A DNA stretch of 64,000 nt from an uncultured Rikenellaceae bacterium (GTDB lineage: Bacteria; Bacteroidota; Bacteroidia; Bacteroidales; Rikenellaceae), in the NCBI GenBank assembly GCA_946486375.1, contig CAMLTW010000001.1, positions 483,609-547,608 of the forward strand, given 5' to 3'. The position numbers and the translations under genes were made by a program. This document shows, piece by piece, positions 24,672 to 32,764 of the stretch. Every line of letters starts with the position of its first letter. The stretch's first letter is position 1. Under the pieces are notes generated by a model. The model did no database searches, was not told the origin of the DNA, and saw only the letters and a list, made by a program, of their open reading frames with translations.

Positions 24672-26954
24672 ATGAAAATCCATATACCGGGATTGCTGGC
24701 GGCGATCCTGTGCGGTTGGTGTGCGGCGGCTCAGCCCCGGACAGACGCCAACATCGCCGGTCACGTCGTGAGCGCGAAGACCGGAGAACACCTGCCCTTT
24801 ATCGGGCTTTCGCTGAAGGGAACCACCATCGGGATGGTGACCGATGCCACGGGGCATTACTTTTTGAAGAATCTTCCGGAAGGAACGTACAGCCTCGTCG
24901 CTTCCGGCGTGGGCTACGAATCCGAGGAACGGGAAGTGACGCTTCGGCGCGGAAAGACGCTGGAGGTGAACTTCGTGCTTTCGGAAACGGCCATCGACGT
25001 GGACGAGGTGGTGGTTTCGGCCAACCGGGGAGAGGCTTCCCGGCGGGAGGCGGCGACCATCGTCGGCGTGGTTTCGGCGCGGGCGCTGGAATCCACCGCG
25101 TCCAACAACCTGGCCGAAGGGCTGAATTACCAGCCGGGCCTGCGGGTAGAGTACAACTGTTCCAACTGCGGCGTGCCCCAATTGCGCATCAACGGGCTGG
25201 AGGGGCAATATTCTCAAATCCTGCTCGACAGCCGTCCTATTTTCAGTTCGCTCGCTTCCGTTTACGGGCTGGAACAGCTTCCCGCCGGGATGATCGAACG
25301 GACGGAGGTGATCCGGGGCGGCGGATCGGCCCTGTTCGGGGCCAACGCTATCGGGGGCGTGGTGAACATCATCACCAAGGAGCCGGTTCGGAACACCCTG
25401 ACCGTTTCCAACGTCACCTCCCTTCTGGACGGAAAACGGCACGACATCAACACCACCCTCAACGGGGCTTTCGTTTCGGACGACTACCGGGCCGGGATTT
25501 ACCTGTTCGGCATGGTGCGCGACCGGCAGCATTACGACCGCAACGGCGACGGCTTTTCGGAGGCGCCGGAGCTCGGCTCGGAGACGGTCGGTTTCCGGGG
25601 ATATTACAAAACCGGCACGTACTCCAAGCTCACGGCCGAATATCACCACATCCGGGAATTCCGCCGGGGCGGGAACCGTTTCGACCGGCCTCCCCACGAG
25701 GCCGACATCGCCGAACAGTTGCGCCACAACATCGACGGCGGCGGTCTGAACTTCGACCTTTTTTCAAAGGATTACCGGCACCGGGCAAATTTTTACGTTT
25801 CGGCCCAGCACATCGGACGGGACAGCTATTTCGGCACGAATCAAAACCCCGACGCTTACGGAAAGACGAACGACGAGACGTTCGTGGGCGGAACGCAGTA
25901 TGCCTATTCTTTCCGCAAGCTGTTGTTCCTGCCGTCCGAGCTTACCTTCGGGGCGGAATTCCATTACAACAGGCTCCACGACCGGATGCTCGGTTACGGG
26001 CGGGACATGAACCAGCGGACGCGCACCGTGGGCGGCTACGTGCAGAACGAATGGAAAAGCGAAAAGGTGAATTTCCTGCTGGGCGCCCGGCTGGACAAAC
26101 ACAACCTGATCGACCATGCCGTTTTCAGCCCGAGGGTGAATTTCCGCTACAGTCCGGTGAAAGCCGTCGCTCTCCGGGCCAGCTACTCGAGCGGGTACCG
26201 CGCTCCGCAGGCTTACGACGAAGACCTGCATGTGGCGGCGGTGGGCGGAGACGTGGCCCTTATCGAGCTGGCTCCCGGTCTGAAACCGGAGTATTCCCAC
26301 AGCGTCAGCGGGTCGCTCGACCTGTACCGGAATTTCGGCTCGGTGCAGACGAACCTGCTGATCGAAGGGTTTTACACCGACCTGCAGGACGTTTTCGACC
26401 TGAAGGAGGCCGGACGGGACGCTGCCGGAAATCTGATTTTGCAGCGTTACAACGCGCCGGGAGCCACGATTCGCGGCATCAATGCTGAGCTGAAGGCGGC
26501 CTTTTCTCCGCGTGTGGTGTTGCAGGCGGGCTACACGTGGCAGCGGAGCCGGTACAGGGAACCGGTAAGCTGGTCGGAAGAGACGGCCCCGCAGCGGCGG
26601 ATGTTCCGTACGCCGGACAGTTACGGTTATGCCGTGCTGACCGCAGGCGTGGCCCGGAATTTCGACGTTTCCCTGAGCGGGAATTATACGGGCCCGATGC
26701 TGGTGAAGCATTATGCGGGCTACGTCGAAAAGGATACCGAGACGGTGACGCCCCGGTTCTGGGATCTGGGTTTCCGGCTGGATTACGACATCCGGCTTTC
26801 GGCGGCCTTCACCGTGGAGGTGAGCGCGGGAATGAAAAACGTGCTGGATCGTTTTCAGAAAGACATCGACTGCGGTACGGACCGGGACGCCAAATACATT
26901 TACGGCCCGGCCCTTCCCCGGACTTTCTTTTTCGGGGTGAAATTCATGCTTTGA
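24672..26954 (+). CDS. TonB-dependent receptor, probably for a metal or metal complex
   Basis: This 760-residue outer-membrane receptor has a signal peptide ending CAAAQ. A carboxypeptidase-regulatory-like domain follows ('IAGHVVSAKTGEHLPFIGLS'), then a TonB-box-like 'IDVDEVVVSANRGEASRREA', a plug domain, and a barrel ending FFGVKFML. The plug has a striking 'VEYNCSNCGVPQLRINGLEG' segment with a CxxC pair before 'LLDSRPIFSSLASVYGLEQL'. It is not SusC-like and has no SusD partner. The upstream His-rich small protein and the CxxC suggest metal, haem or cobalamin-type substrates; this is inference. A perfect palindromic terminator follows. Confidence 0.88.
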   Translation: MKIHIPGLLAAILCGWCAAAQPRTDANIAGHVVSAKTGEHLPFIGLSLKGTTIGMVTDATGHYFLKNLPEGTYSLVASGVGYESEEREVTLRRGKTLEVNFVLSETAIDVDEVVVSANRGEASRREAATIVGVVSARALESTASNNLAEGLNYQPGLRVEYNCSNCGVPQLRINGLEGQYSQILLDSRPIFSSLASVYGLEQLPAGMIERTEVIRGGGSALFGANAIGGVVNIITKEPVRNTLTVSNVTSLLDGKRHDINTTLNGAFVSDDYRAGIYLFGMVRDRQHYDRNGDGFSEAPELGSETVGFRGYYKTGTYSKLTAEYHHIREFRRGGNRFDRPPHEADIAEQLRHNIDGGGLNFDLFSKDYRHRANFYVSAQHIGRDSYFGTNQNPDAYGKTNDETFVGGTQYAYSFRKLLFLPSELTFGAEFHYNRLHDRMLGYGRDMNQRTRTVGGYVQNEWKSEKVNFLLGARLDKHNLIDHAVFSPRVNFRYSPVKAVALRASYSSGYRAPQAYDEDLHVAAVGGDVALIELAPGLKPEYSHSVSGSLDLYRNFGSVQTNLLIEGFYTDLQDVFDLKEAGRDAAGNLILQRYNAPGATIRGINAELKAAFSPRVVLQAGYTWQRSRYREPVSWSEETAPQRRMFRTPDSYGYAVLTAGVARNFDVSLSGNYTGPMLVKHYAGYVEKDTETVTPRFWDLGFRLDYDIRLSAAFTVEVSAGMKNVLDRFQKDIDCGTDRDAKYIYGPALPRTFFFGVKFML

Positions 26955-26973
26955 AAAGGCGGTTCCGGTTTCG

Positions 26974-27014
26974 GGCGGGGTTCCGGATGCGCATCCGGAA
27001 CCCCGCCTGTTTTT
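26974..27014 (+). terminator. Perfect 34-nt palindromic terminator
   Basis: GGCGGGGTTCCGGATGC (26974-26990) is followed directly by its exact reverse complement (26991-27007), then TG and T5. This is a very stable hairpin ending the TonB-receptor operon. Confidence 0.85.
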
Positions 27015-27044
27015 GCGGAAGGCGGAGAAATCCGGCGGAATCAT

Positions 27045-27052
27045 TATATTTG
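27045..27052 (+). promoter_or_regulatory. -7 element for ettA operon
   Basis: TATATTTG matches the -7 consensus and lies 30 bases before the ATG at 27082. No -33 TTTG at 19-21 bases was found. Confidence 0.55.
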
Positions 27053-27081
27053 TGCTGAAATCCGAAAAACTGCAAAACCGA

Positions 27082-28758
27082 ATGGCGGACGAAAAGATCA
27101 TATTTTCGATGGTGGGCGTCGGCAAGACGTTCAACAACCAAAAAAAGATACTCAACAATATTTACCTTTCCTTCTTCTACGGCGCGAAGATCGGGATCAT
27201 CGGGCTGAACGGCTCCGGGAAATCGACCCTGATGAAGATCATCGCCGGGATCGACAAGAGTTATCAGGGCGAAGTGGTTTTCGCTCCGGGCTACACCGTC
27301 GGGTACCTGGAACAGGACCCGAAGCTGGACGACGGCAAAACCGTACGCGAGGTGGTGGAGGAAGGGTGCGCCGAAGTGGTGGGCCTGCTGAAAGAATACG
27401 AGCAGGTGAACGCCCGGTTCATGGAAGAAATGACCGACGACGAGATGGCGAAGCTGATCGAGCGGCAGGGGGAACTGACCGAACTGATCGACCAGAAGAA
27501 CGGCTGGGAGCTGGACAGCGTGCTGGAACGGGCGATGGACGCCCTGCGGTGTCCGGACGGAGAGACGCCCGTGAAGAACCTGTCCGGGGGCGAGCGGCGT
27601 CGGGTGGCGTTGTGCCGCCTGCTCCTGCAGGAACCCGACGTGCTGTTGCTGGACGAACCGACCAACCACCTCGACGCCGAGTCCATCGACTGGCTCGAAC
27701 AGCATTTGCAGCAGTACAAGGGAACGGTGATCGCCGTGACCCACGACCGGTATTTTCTGGACAACGTGGCCGGGTGGATTCTGGAACTCGACCGCGGGGA
27801 AGGGATTCCGTGGAAAGGAAACTATTCGGGCTGGCTGGAACAGAAAACCAAACGGCTGCAGCTGGAAGAGAAACAGGAGAGCAAGCGGCGCAAGACGCTG
27901 GAACGGGAACTGGAATGGGTGCGGATGGCGCCGAAGGCCCGGCAGGCGAAATCCAAGGCGCGTCTGGCGGCCTACGACCGGATGCTCAACGAGGACGGCA
28001 AGCAGAAGGAGGAACGGCTCGAAATCTACATTCCCGACGGGCCGCGGCTGGGGAACGTGGTCATCGAGGCGAACGACGTTTCCAAGGTCTATGGCGACCG
28101 GGTATTGTTCGAACACCTCACTTTCAAGCTGCCTCCGGCGGGCATCGTGGGCGTGATCGGGCCGAACGGGGCCGGGAAAACCACCCTGTTCCGGATGATC
28201 ATGGGGCTGGAACCGGCCACGTCGGGGGATTTTCGGGTGGGCGAAACGGTGAAGCTGGCCTATGTGGATCAGCAGCATTCGTCCATCGACCCGGAAAAGA
28301 CGGTGTACGAGGTGATTTCGCAGGGCAGCGACCAGATTCTGCTGGGAGGCCGGAGCGTGAACGCGCGGGCATATGTGTCCCGGTTCAACTTTTCGGGCAC
28401 CGATCAGGAAAAGAAATGCGGCATGCTTTCGGGCGGGGAACGGAACCGCCTGCATCTGGCGCTGGCCTTGAAGGAGGAGGGGAACGTGCTGCTGCTGGAC
28501 GAACCGACCAACGACATCGACGTGAACACCCTGCGGGCGCTGGAGGAAGGGTTGGAGAATTTTGCCGGGTGCGCCGTGGTGATTTCCCACGACCGCTGGT
28601 TCTTGGATCGTATCGCTACCCACATTCTGGCTTTCGAGGGGGATTCGCAGGCGGTGTTCTTCGAGGGAAGTTATAGCGACTACGAGGAAAACAAGAAAAA
28701 GCGGTTGGGAGACATCGCTCCGCAGCGCATCCGGTACCGCAAACTGCTGGCCGACTAA
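27082..28758 (+). CDS. ettA: ABC-F translational throttle EttA
   Basis: This 558-residue soluble ABC-F ATPase binds the ribosomal E site and gates entry into elongation according to ATP level. Length and domain layout match EttA. ATPase 1 has 'GIIGLNGSGKST', 'LSGGERRRVALCRLLL' and 'LLLDEPTNHLDAES'. A linker helix is rich in Lys and Glu ('WLEQKTKRLQLEEKQESKRR'). ATPase 2 has 'GVIGPNGAGKTT', 'MLSGGERNRLHLALAL' and 'LLLDEPTNDIDVNT'. The tail 'RIRYRKLLAD' is also typical. The start at 27082 follows the promoter. The next gene begins 12 bases downstream. Confidence 0.95.
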   Translation: MADEKIIFSMVGVGKTFNNQKKILNNIYLSFFYGAKIGIIGLNGSGKSTLMKIIAGIDKSYQGEVVFAPGYTVGYLEQDPKLDDGKTVREVVEEGCAEVVGLLKEYEQVNARFMEEMTDDEMAKLIERQGELTELIDQKNGWELDSVLERAMDALRCPDGETPVKNLSGGERRRVALCRLLLQEPDVLLLDEPTNHLDAESIDWLEQHLQQYKGTVIAVTHDRYFLDNVAGWILELDRGEGIPWKGNYSGWLEQKTKRLQLEEKQESKRRKTLERELEWVRMAPKARQAKSKARLAAYDRMLNEDGKQKEERLEIYIPDGPRLGNVVIEANDVSKVYGDRVLFEHLTFKLPPAGIVGVIGPNGAGKTTLFRMIMGLEPATSGDFRVGETVKLAYVDQQHSSIDPEKTVYEVISQGSDQILLGGRSVNARAYVSRFNFSGTDQEKKCGMLSGGERNRLHLALALKEEGNVLLLDEPTNDIDVNTLRALEEGLENFAGCAVVISHDRWFLDRIATHILAFEGDSQAVFFEGSYSDYEENKKKRLGDIAPQRIRYRKLLAD

Positions 28759-28770
28759 ATCCCGATGCCT

Positions 28771-29700
28771 ATGAAAACTTCGCTCGACCATTTGCCGGAG
28801 AAAAAGGTGCGGGAACTGCAACTGCTGACCCGGCTCATCCTCAAGGAACTGCCTGTGGAAATGATTATCCTGTACGGCAGTTATGCGCGGGGGGATTACG
28901 TGGAGTTCGACGTGCGGCACGATTTCGGCGTGCGCACCACGTTCAGCAGCGACTTCGACATTCTGGTGCTGAAAGGGAACGCACCGGACGAGCTGACCGC
29001 AGAACGGAAGCTCGACAAGGCGGAACGGGCGTTCGGTCGGAAGACCGGTTTTCAGACTCCCGTTCAGTTTCTGGTGGAGTTCATCGGTACGTTCAACCAA
29101 TACCTTTCGGACGGGCGGTATTTCTACACCGACATCCTGAGGGAGGGAATCCTGCTTTACGACAGCGGGAAATTCCGGCTGGAGACGCCGCGCCCGCTGA
29201 AGGCGGCGGAGTGTCTGGAACAGGCGAAGGATTACTACGATCGGTGGTTTAAGAAAGGGAAAACCTTTTACGATTATGCCGTACTCTCCTTGCAAAAGAG
29301 GGACGATCATTTTTCGATTTTCAATTTTCATCAGGCTTGCGAATGTTACTTCCATGCGATCACGCTGGTCTACACGCTCGACAAGCCCCGGCAGCACGAT
29401 TTGAAAAAACTGCTGGGCGCGGCGAAATTCCATGCGCCGGAAGTGCTCGCCTTTTTTCCGCTGGACACCGAGGAGGACAAACGGTTGTTCGAGGTGTTGA
29501 AACGGGCCTATATCGAGGCCCGCTATAATCCGAAATACGAAATAACTCCGGAAGACATCGCCGCCATCCGGCCCCACGTGGAGTTGCTGGGCGAAATCAC
29601 TCGGGCGGTCTGTCAGCGGAAATTCGCCGGGCTGGAAGAACTTGTTCGACGGCAGGAGGCCGGAGCCGAAAACACCGATTCCATTCAAACCGAAAGATAA
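28771..29700 (+). CDS. Nucleotidyltransferase-HEPN two-domain protein
   Basis: This 309-residue protein has a minimal nucleotidyltransferase domain with 'ILYGSYARGDYVEFDV' and the metal-binding 'TFSSDFDILVLKG'. It is joined to a helical HEPN domain with 'SIFNFHQACECYFHAITLV' and 'QHDLKKLLGAAKF'. The RxxxxxH RNase motif of toxic HEPN proteins was not seen, so the C-terminal half is more likely a nucleotide- or substrate-binding HEPN module as in kanamycin nucleotidyltransferase. The GS and DxD parts are separated by an unusually long insert. It is wedged between ettA (12 bases) and hisS (6 bases), which hints at a translation-linked role. ATG 28765 is an alternative start. Confidence 0.82.
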   Translation: MKTSLDHLPEKKVRELQLLTRLILKELPVEMIILYGSYARGDYVEFDVRHDFGVRTTFSSDFDILVLKGNAPDELTAERKLDKAERAFGRKTGFQTPVQFLVEFIGTFNQYLSDGRYFYTDILREGILLYDSGKFRLETPRPLKAAECLEQAKDYYDRWFKKGKTFYDYAVLSLQKRDDHFSIFNFHQACECYFHAITLVYTLDKPRQHDLKKLLGAAKFHAPEVLAFFPLDTEEDKRLFEVLKRAYIEARYNPKYEITPEDIAAIRPHVELLGEITRAVCQRKFAGLEELVRRQEAGAENTDSIQTER

Positions 29701-29706
29701 AAGATA

Positions 29707-31074
29707 ATGGCACAAACACCGTCCATCCCCAAAGGCACCCGCGACTTCGGGCCGGAGGAAATGATCAAGCGGAACTATATTTTCGATACCGTCCGCAGCG
29801 TTTTCCGGCGCTACGGCTTCCTGCCGCTGGAAACCCCCGCGATGGAAAACCTGTCGACCCTGCTGGGCAAATACGGCGAGGAAGGGGACAAGCTCCTGTT
29901 CCGCATTCTCAATTCCGGGGATTACCTGAGCCGGGTTCCGGCGGAAGAACTCTTCGCAGCGGATTCGGGGAAGCTCACCGCGAAGATTTCCGAAAAGGGA
30001 TTGCGTTACGATTTGACGGTTCCCTTTGCCCGGTACGTGGTGCAGCACCGCGGGGAGGTGGTTTTCCCGTTCAAACGCTACCAGATTCAGCCCGTCTGGC
30101 GGGCCGACCGTCCGCAGAAGGGGCGTTACCGGGAGTTTTACCAGTGCGATGCGGACATCATCGGCAGTCGCTCGCTGCTGAACGAAGTGGAACTCGTCCG
30201 GATGGTGGACGACGTGTTCCGGGCGCTCGGCATCCGGGTGACCCTGAAAATGAACAACCGGAAAATCCTGTACGGCATCGCCGAAACCATCGGGTACGCG
30301 GACAAGATGACCGATATTACGGTAGCCATCGACAAGCTGGAAAAGATCGGCATCGACAACGTGAACGCCGAACTGCGCGAAAAAGGAATTTCGGAGGAAG
30401 CCGTGGCGTTGCTGCAACCGATCCTTTCCCTCAGCGGTTCCAACCGGGAAAAGCTGGGACAACTGACGGACGTGATCGCCGGATCGGAAACCGGCATGAA
30501 GGGCGTGGCCGAAGCGGGAGCCATTCTGGATTACGTGGATGCGCTGGGCGTAGAGGTGGATTTGGAACTCGACCTGTCGCTGGCGCGCGGGCTGAACTAT
30601 TACACCGGAGCGATTTTTGAGGTGAAGGCGAAAGACTATGCCATCGGGAGCATTTGCGGAGGCGGACGGTACGACGACCTGACCGGGATTTTCGGGATGC
30701 CGGACACCTCCGGGGTGGGGATTTCGTTCGGGGCCGACCGGATTTACGACGTGATGACGGGGCTCGACCTCTTTCCCGCGGATGCCATGTCGGCGACAAA
30801 GGCGTTTTTCGCCAACTTCGGCGGTGCGCCCGAAACGGCGGCGCTGAAACTGCTCGGCGACGTCCGCGGGGCCGGCGTTGCGGCGGAGATGTATCCCGAT
30901 CCGGCCAAAATGAAAAAGCAGATGGATTACGCCAACCGTCGCCGGATTCCCTTTGCGGTGATGATCGGCGAGGACGAAGCGGCGGCCCGGCAGGCCACGG
31001 TCAAAAACATGGCTACCGGGGAACAGACGGCGGTTCCCTTCGACCGGCTGGCGAATTACCTGCAGGAAGCTTGA
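29707..31074 (+). CDS. hisS: Histidyl-tRNA synthetase
   Basis: This 455-residue class II aminoacyl-tRNA synthetase charges tRNA-His. Motif 1 lies around '[17 protein letters not shown]'. Motif 2 is '[16 protein letters not shown]' with '[20 protein letters not shown]'. The histidine-specific motif is '[17 protein letters not shown]', motif 3 is '[15 protein letters not shown]', and an anticodon-binding domain ends the chain. It belongs to a closely packed cluster with ettA and the nucleotidyltransferase-HEPN gene, so the three are probably one transcript. Confidence 0.97.
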   Translation: MAQTPSIPKGTRDFGPEEMIKRNYIFDTVRSVFRRYGFLPLETPAMENLSTLLGKYGEEGDKLLFRILNSGDYLSRVPAEELFAADSGKLTAKISEKGLRYDLTVPFARYVVQHRGEVVFPFKRYQIQPVWRADRPQKGRYREFYQCDADIIGSRSLLNEVELVRMVDDVFRALGIRVTLKMNNRKILYGIAETIGYADKMTDITVAIDKLEKIGIDNVNAELREKGISEEAVALLQPILSLSGSNREKLGQLTDVIAGSETGMKGVAEAGAILDYVDALGVEVDLELDLSLARGLNYYTGAIFEVKAKDYAIGSICGGGRYDDLTGIFGMPDTSGVGISFGADRIYDVMTGLDLFPADAMSATKAFFANFGGAPETAALKLLGDVRGAGVAAEMYPDPAKMKKQMDYANRRRIPFAVMIGEDEAAARQATVKNMATGEQTAVPFDRLANYLQEA

Positions 31075-31131
31075 TTTCGGGCTGTCCGAAAGACGGGCGT
31101 CATGAAAAGGCCCGGTAAAACGAAAGATGAA

Positions 31132-31860
31132 ATGGCGGAACGGCTGACGGAACGGGAAAAGGCCCGCTACGAAAGGAGCATCCGGGTGGAAGGCTTCGGA
31201 GAGGAGGCGCAGGAGCGGCTCCGGGCGGCCCGCGTGCTAGTGGTCGGGGCCGGAGGGCTGGGTTCCGCCGTGCTGCAATACCTGGCGGCGGCAGGAGTGG
31301 GGACGCTGGGCATCGTGGAATGCGACACGGTGAGCGAAAGCAATCTGCAGCGGCAGGTGCTCTACACGGATGCCGACCTGAACCGTCCGAAGGTCGAAGC
31401 GGCGGCCCGGCGCGTGGAAGCGCTGAACCCGGCGGCCTGGGTCGTTACCTATCCCGATCGGCTGACGGAAGAAAACGCGGCGGAAATCCTGGCGGGTTTC
31501 GACATCGTGGCGGACTGCACGGACAACTACCCGACGCGGTACGTGATCGACCGGACGGCGGGACGGCTCCGGATGCCGATGGTTTACGGGACGGCGCAGG
31601 ATGCGGGAGGACAGGTGAGCGTGTTCCACGCGGAAGGGGCCGGAAGTTACGCCGACCTGTACCCGGAGCCGGAGCCGAACCGGCCGGAAAGGCCGATCGG
31701 GGTGCTTTCTCCGGTGCCCGGCATCGTGGGAAGCATTCAGGCGATGGAGGTCGTTAAGCTGGCGACCGGCTTCGGAAGACCGCTGGCGGGACGGTTGCTG
31801 GTGTTGGATGCCTTGGCGATGGAGTGTACGGTATTCGACCTGCCGGGCGGGAAGGAATAG
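31132..31860 (+). CDS. ThiF/MoeB/HesA-family E1-like adenylyltransferase
   Basis: This 242-residue enzyme adenylates the C-terminus of a ubiquitin-like sulfur-carrier protein. Seen are the nucleotide loop 'VLVVGAGGLGSAVLQYL', the arginine in 'SNLQRQVLYTDADL', the lysine in 'NRPKVEAAARRVE' and the Asp in 'DIVADCTDNYPTRYV'. The zinc-binding CxxC of MoeB and ThiF is absent: the segment reads 'GSYADLYPEPEP', and no second cysteine pair precedes 'IGVLSPVPGIVGS'. No thiS, moaD or cysteine desulfurase gene is nearby. ATG 31102 is an alternative start. It lies 57 bases after hisS. Confidence 0.85.
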   Translation: MAERLTEREKARYERSIRVEGFGEEAQERLRAARVLVVGAGGLGSAVLQYLAAAGVGTLGIVECDTVSESNLQRQVLYTDADLNRPKVEAAARRVEALNPAAWVVTYPDRLTEENAAEILAGFDIVADCTDNYPTRYVIDRTAGRLRMPMVYGTAQDAGGQVSVFHAEGAGSYADLYPEPEPNRPERPIGVLSPVPGIVGSIQAMEVVKLATGFGRPLAGRLLVLDALAMECTVFDLPGGKE

Positions 31861-31949
31861 GGGCTCCGGAAGTCGCTTTCGTGGGAGTTCCTTTGCGGAA
31901 AAGCCCGGCGAGACCTGTCGGACGGCACGGAAATTTCAGGCTGCGCGAT

Positions 31950-32654
31950 ATGAAAAGACTGCTTACAGTATTGTTAACCGCTTTCATACCTTTGACGATC
32001 ATGGGACAGGTATTCAAATCCGACACGTATTCTACGCCGCTCGGCGAAATCACGGTGACCCCTATCGGGCACGGTTCCTTGATGATCGCTTTCGACGGCA
32101 AAGTGATTCACATCGATCCGTACGGCAGCGTAGCCGATTATGCCAAACTGCCGAAGGCCGACCTCATCCTGATTACGCACGAACACAGCGACCATTTCGA
32201 CCCGGAGGCCATCGCCCTCATCCGGAAGCCGGACACGGAAATCATCTCTACCCGGCTGGTGGCAGAGCGCATGCCGGGCGTCCGCGTCGTTTCCAACGGG
32301 GAAACGACCGATTGGGACGGGATTCGCATCGAGGCCGTGCCGGCCTATAACATCCAGCGGATGCGTTCGCCGGGCGTTCCCTACCACCCGAAAGGGGACG
32401 GAAACGGCTATGTGCTGAACTTCGGGGATTTTCGGCTTTACGTGGCCGGCGATACGGAACTGATCCCGGAAATGAAGGAGCTGGGAAAAATCGACGTGGC
32501 GTTCCTGCCGAAGATGCTGCCTTACACGATGAGCGACGACGAATTTCTGGAAGCGGCGCGGGTCGTACATCCGAAGGCGCTCTATCCCTATCATTTTCTG
32601 AAGGCCGACCGGCCGCGGTTGCGGGAAGAACTGCCCGGAATCGAAATACGGTAA
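31950..32654 (+). CDS. Secreted MBL-fold metal-dependent hydrolase
   Basis: This 234-residue protein starts at 31950 with a signal peptide (MKRLLTVLLTAFIPLTIMGQ), so it should be exported. The metallo-beta-lactamase metal motif is 'LILITHEHSDHFDPEA', with later conserved residues in 'DFRLYVAGDTELIPEM' and 'ALYPYHF'. The compact size and the Asp-Thr-Glu motif resemble the UlaG-like/RomA branch of MBL hydrolases. The substrate is unknown. It ends the cluster that begins with ettA and is followed by a strong terminator. Confidence 0.85.
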   Translation: MKRLLTVLLTAFIPLTIMGQVFKSDTYSTPLGEITVTPIGHGSLMIAFDGKVIHIDPYGSVADYAKLPKADLILITHEHSDHFDPEAIALIRKPDTEIISTRLVAERMPGVRVVSNGETTDWDGIRIEAVPAYNIQRMRSPGVPYHPKGDGNGYVLNFGDFRLYVAGDTELIPEMKELGKIDVAFLPKMLPYTMSDDEFLEAARVVHPKALYPYHFLKADRPRLREELPGIEIR

Positions 32655-32674
32655 ACGGTCCCGATCGTAAAAAA

Positions 32675-32706
32675 ACGGCATGCGCGCTTTGCGTATGTCG
32701 TTTTTT
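32675..32706 (+). terminator. Intrinsic terminator after MBL hydrolase
   Basis: ACGGCATGCGC (32675-32685) pairs with GCGTATGTCGT (32691-32701) with two G-U pairs, loop GCTTT, and a T run to 32706. It isolates the arabinose operon from the upstream cluster. Confidence 0.8.
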
Positions 32707-32764
32707 GTTTTTATTTTTAAAAATATTTAAGAGTGCTACAAACTAATCTAAAATCCATAAAGCT

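Noticed and set aside
28771..29700. Toxin-antitoxin module of the MNT-HEPN type
   Set aside because: The two domains are fused in one chain, the RxxxxxH ribonuclease motif was not seen, and the gene sits in a housekeeping translation cluster rather than as an isolated pair.
26944..30462. A 1172-codon minus-strand open frame opposite ettA, the nucleotidyltransferase gene and hisS
   Set aside because: It is antisense to three clearly conserved genes, shows no protein-family motifs, and arises from strong third-position GC bias in the real genes.
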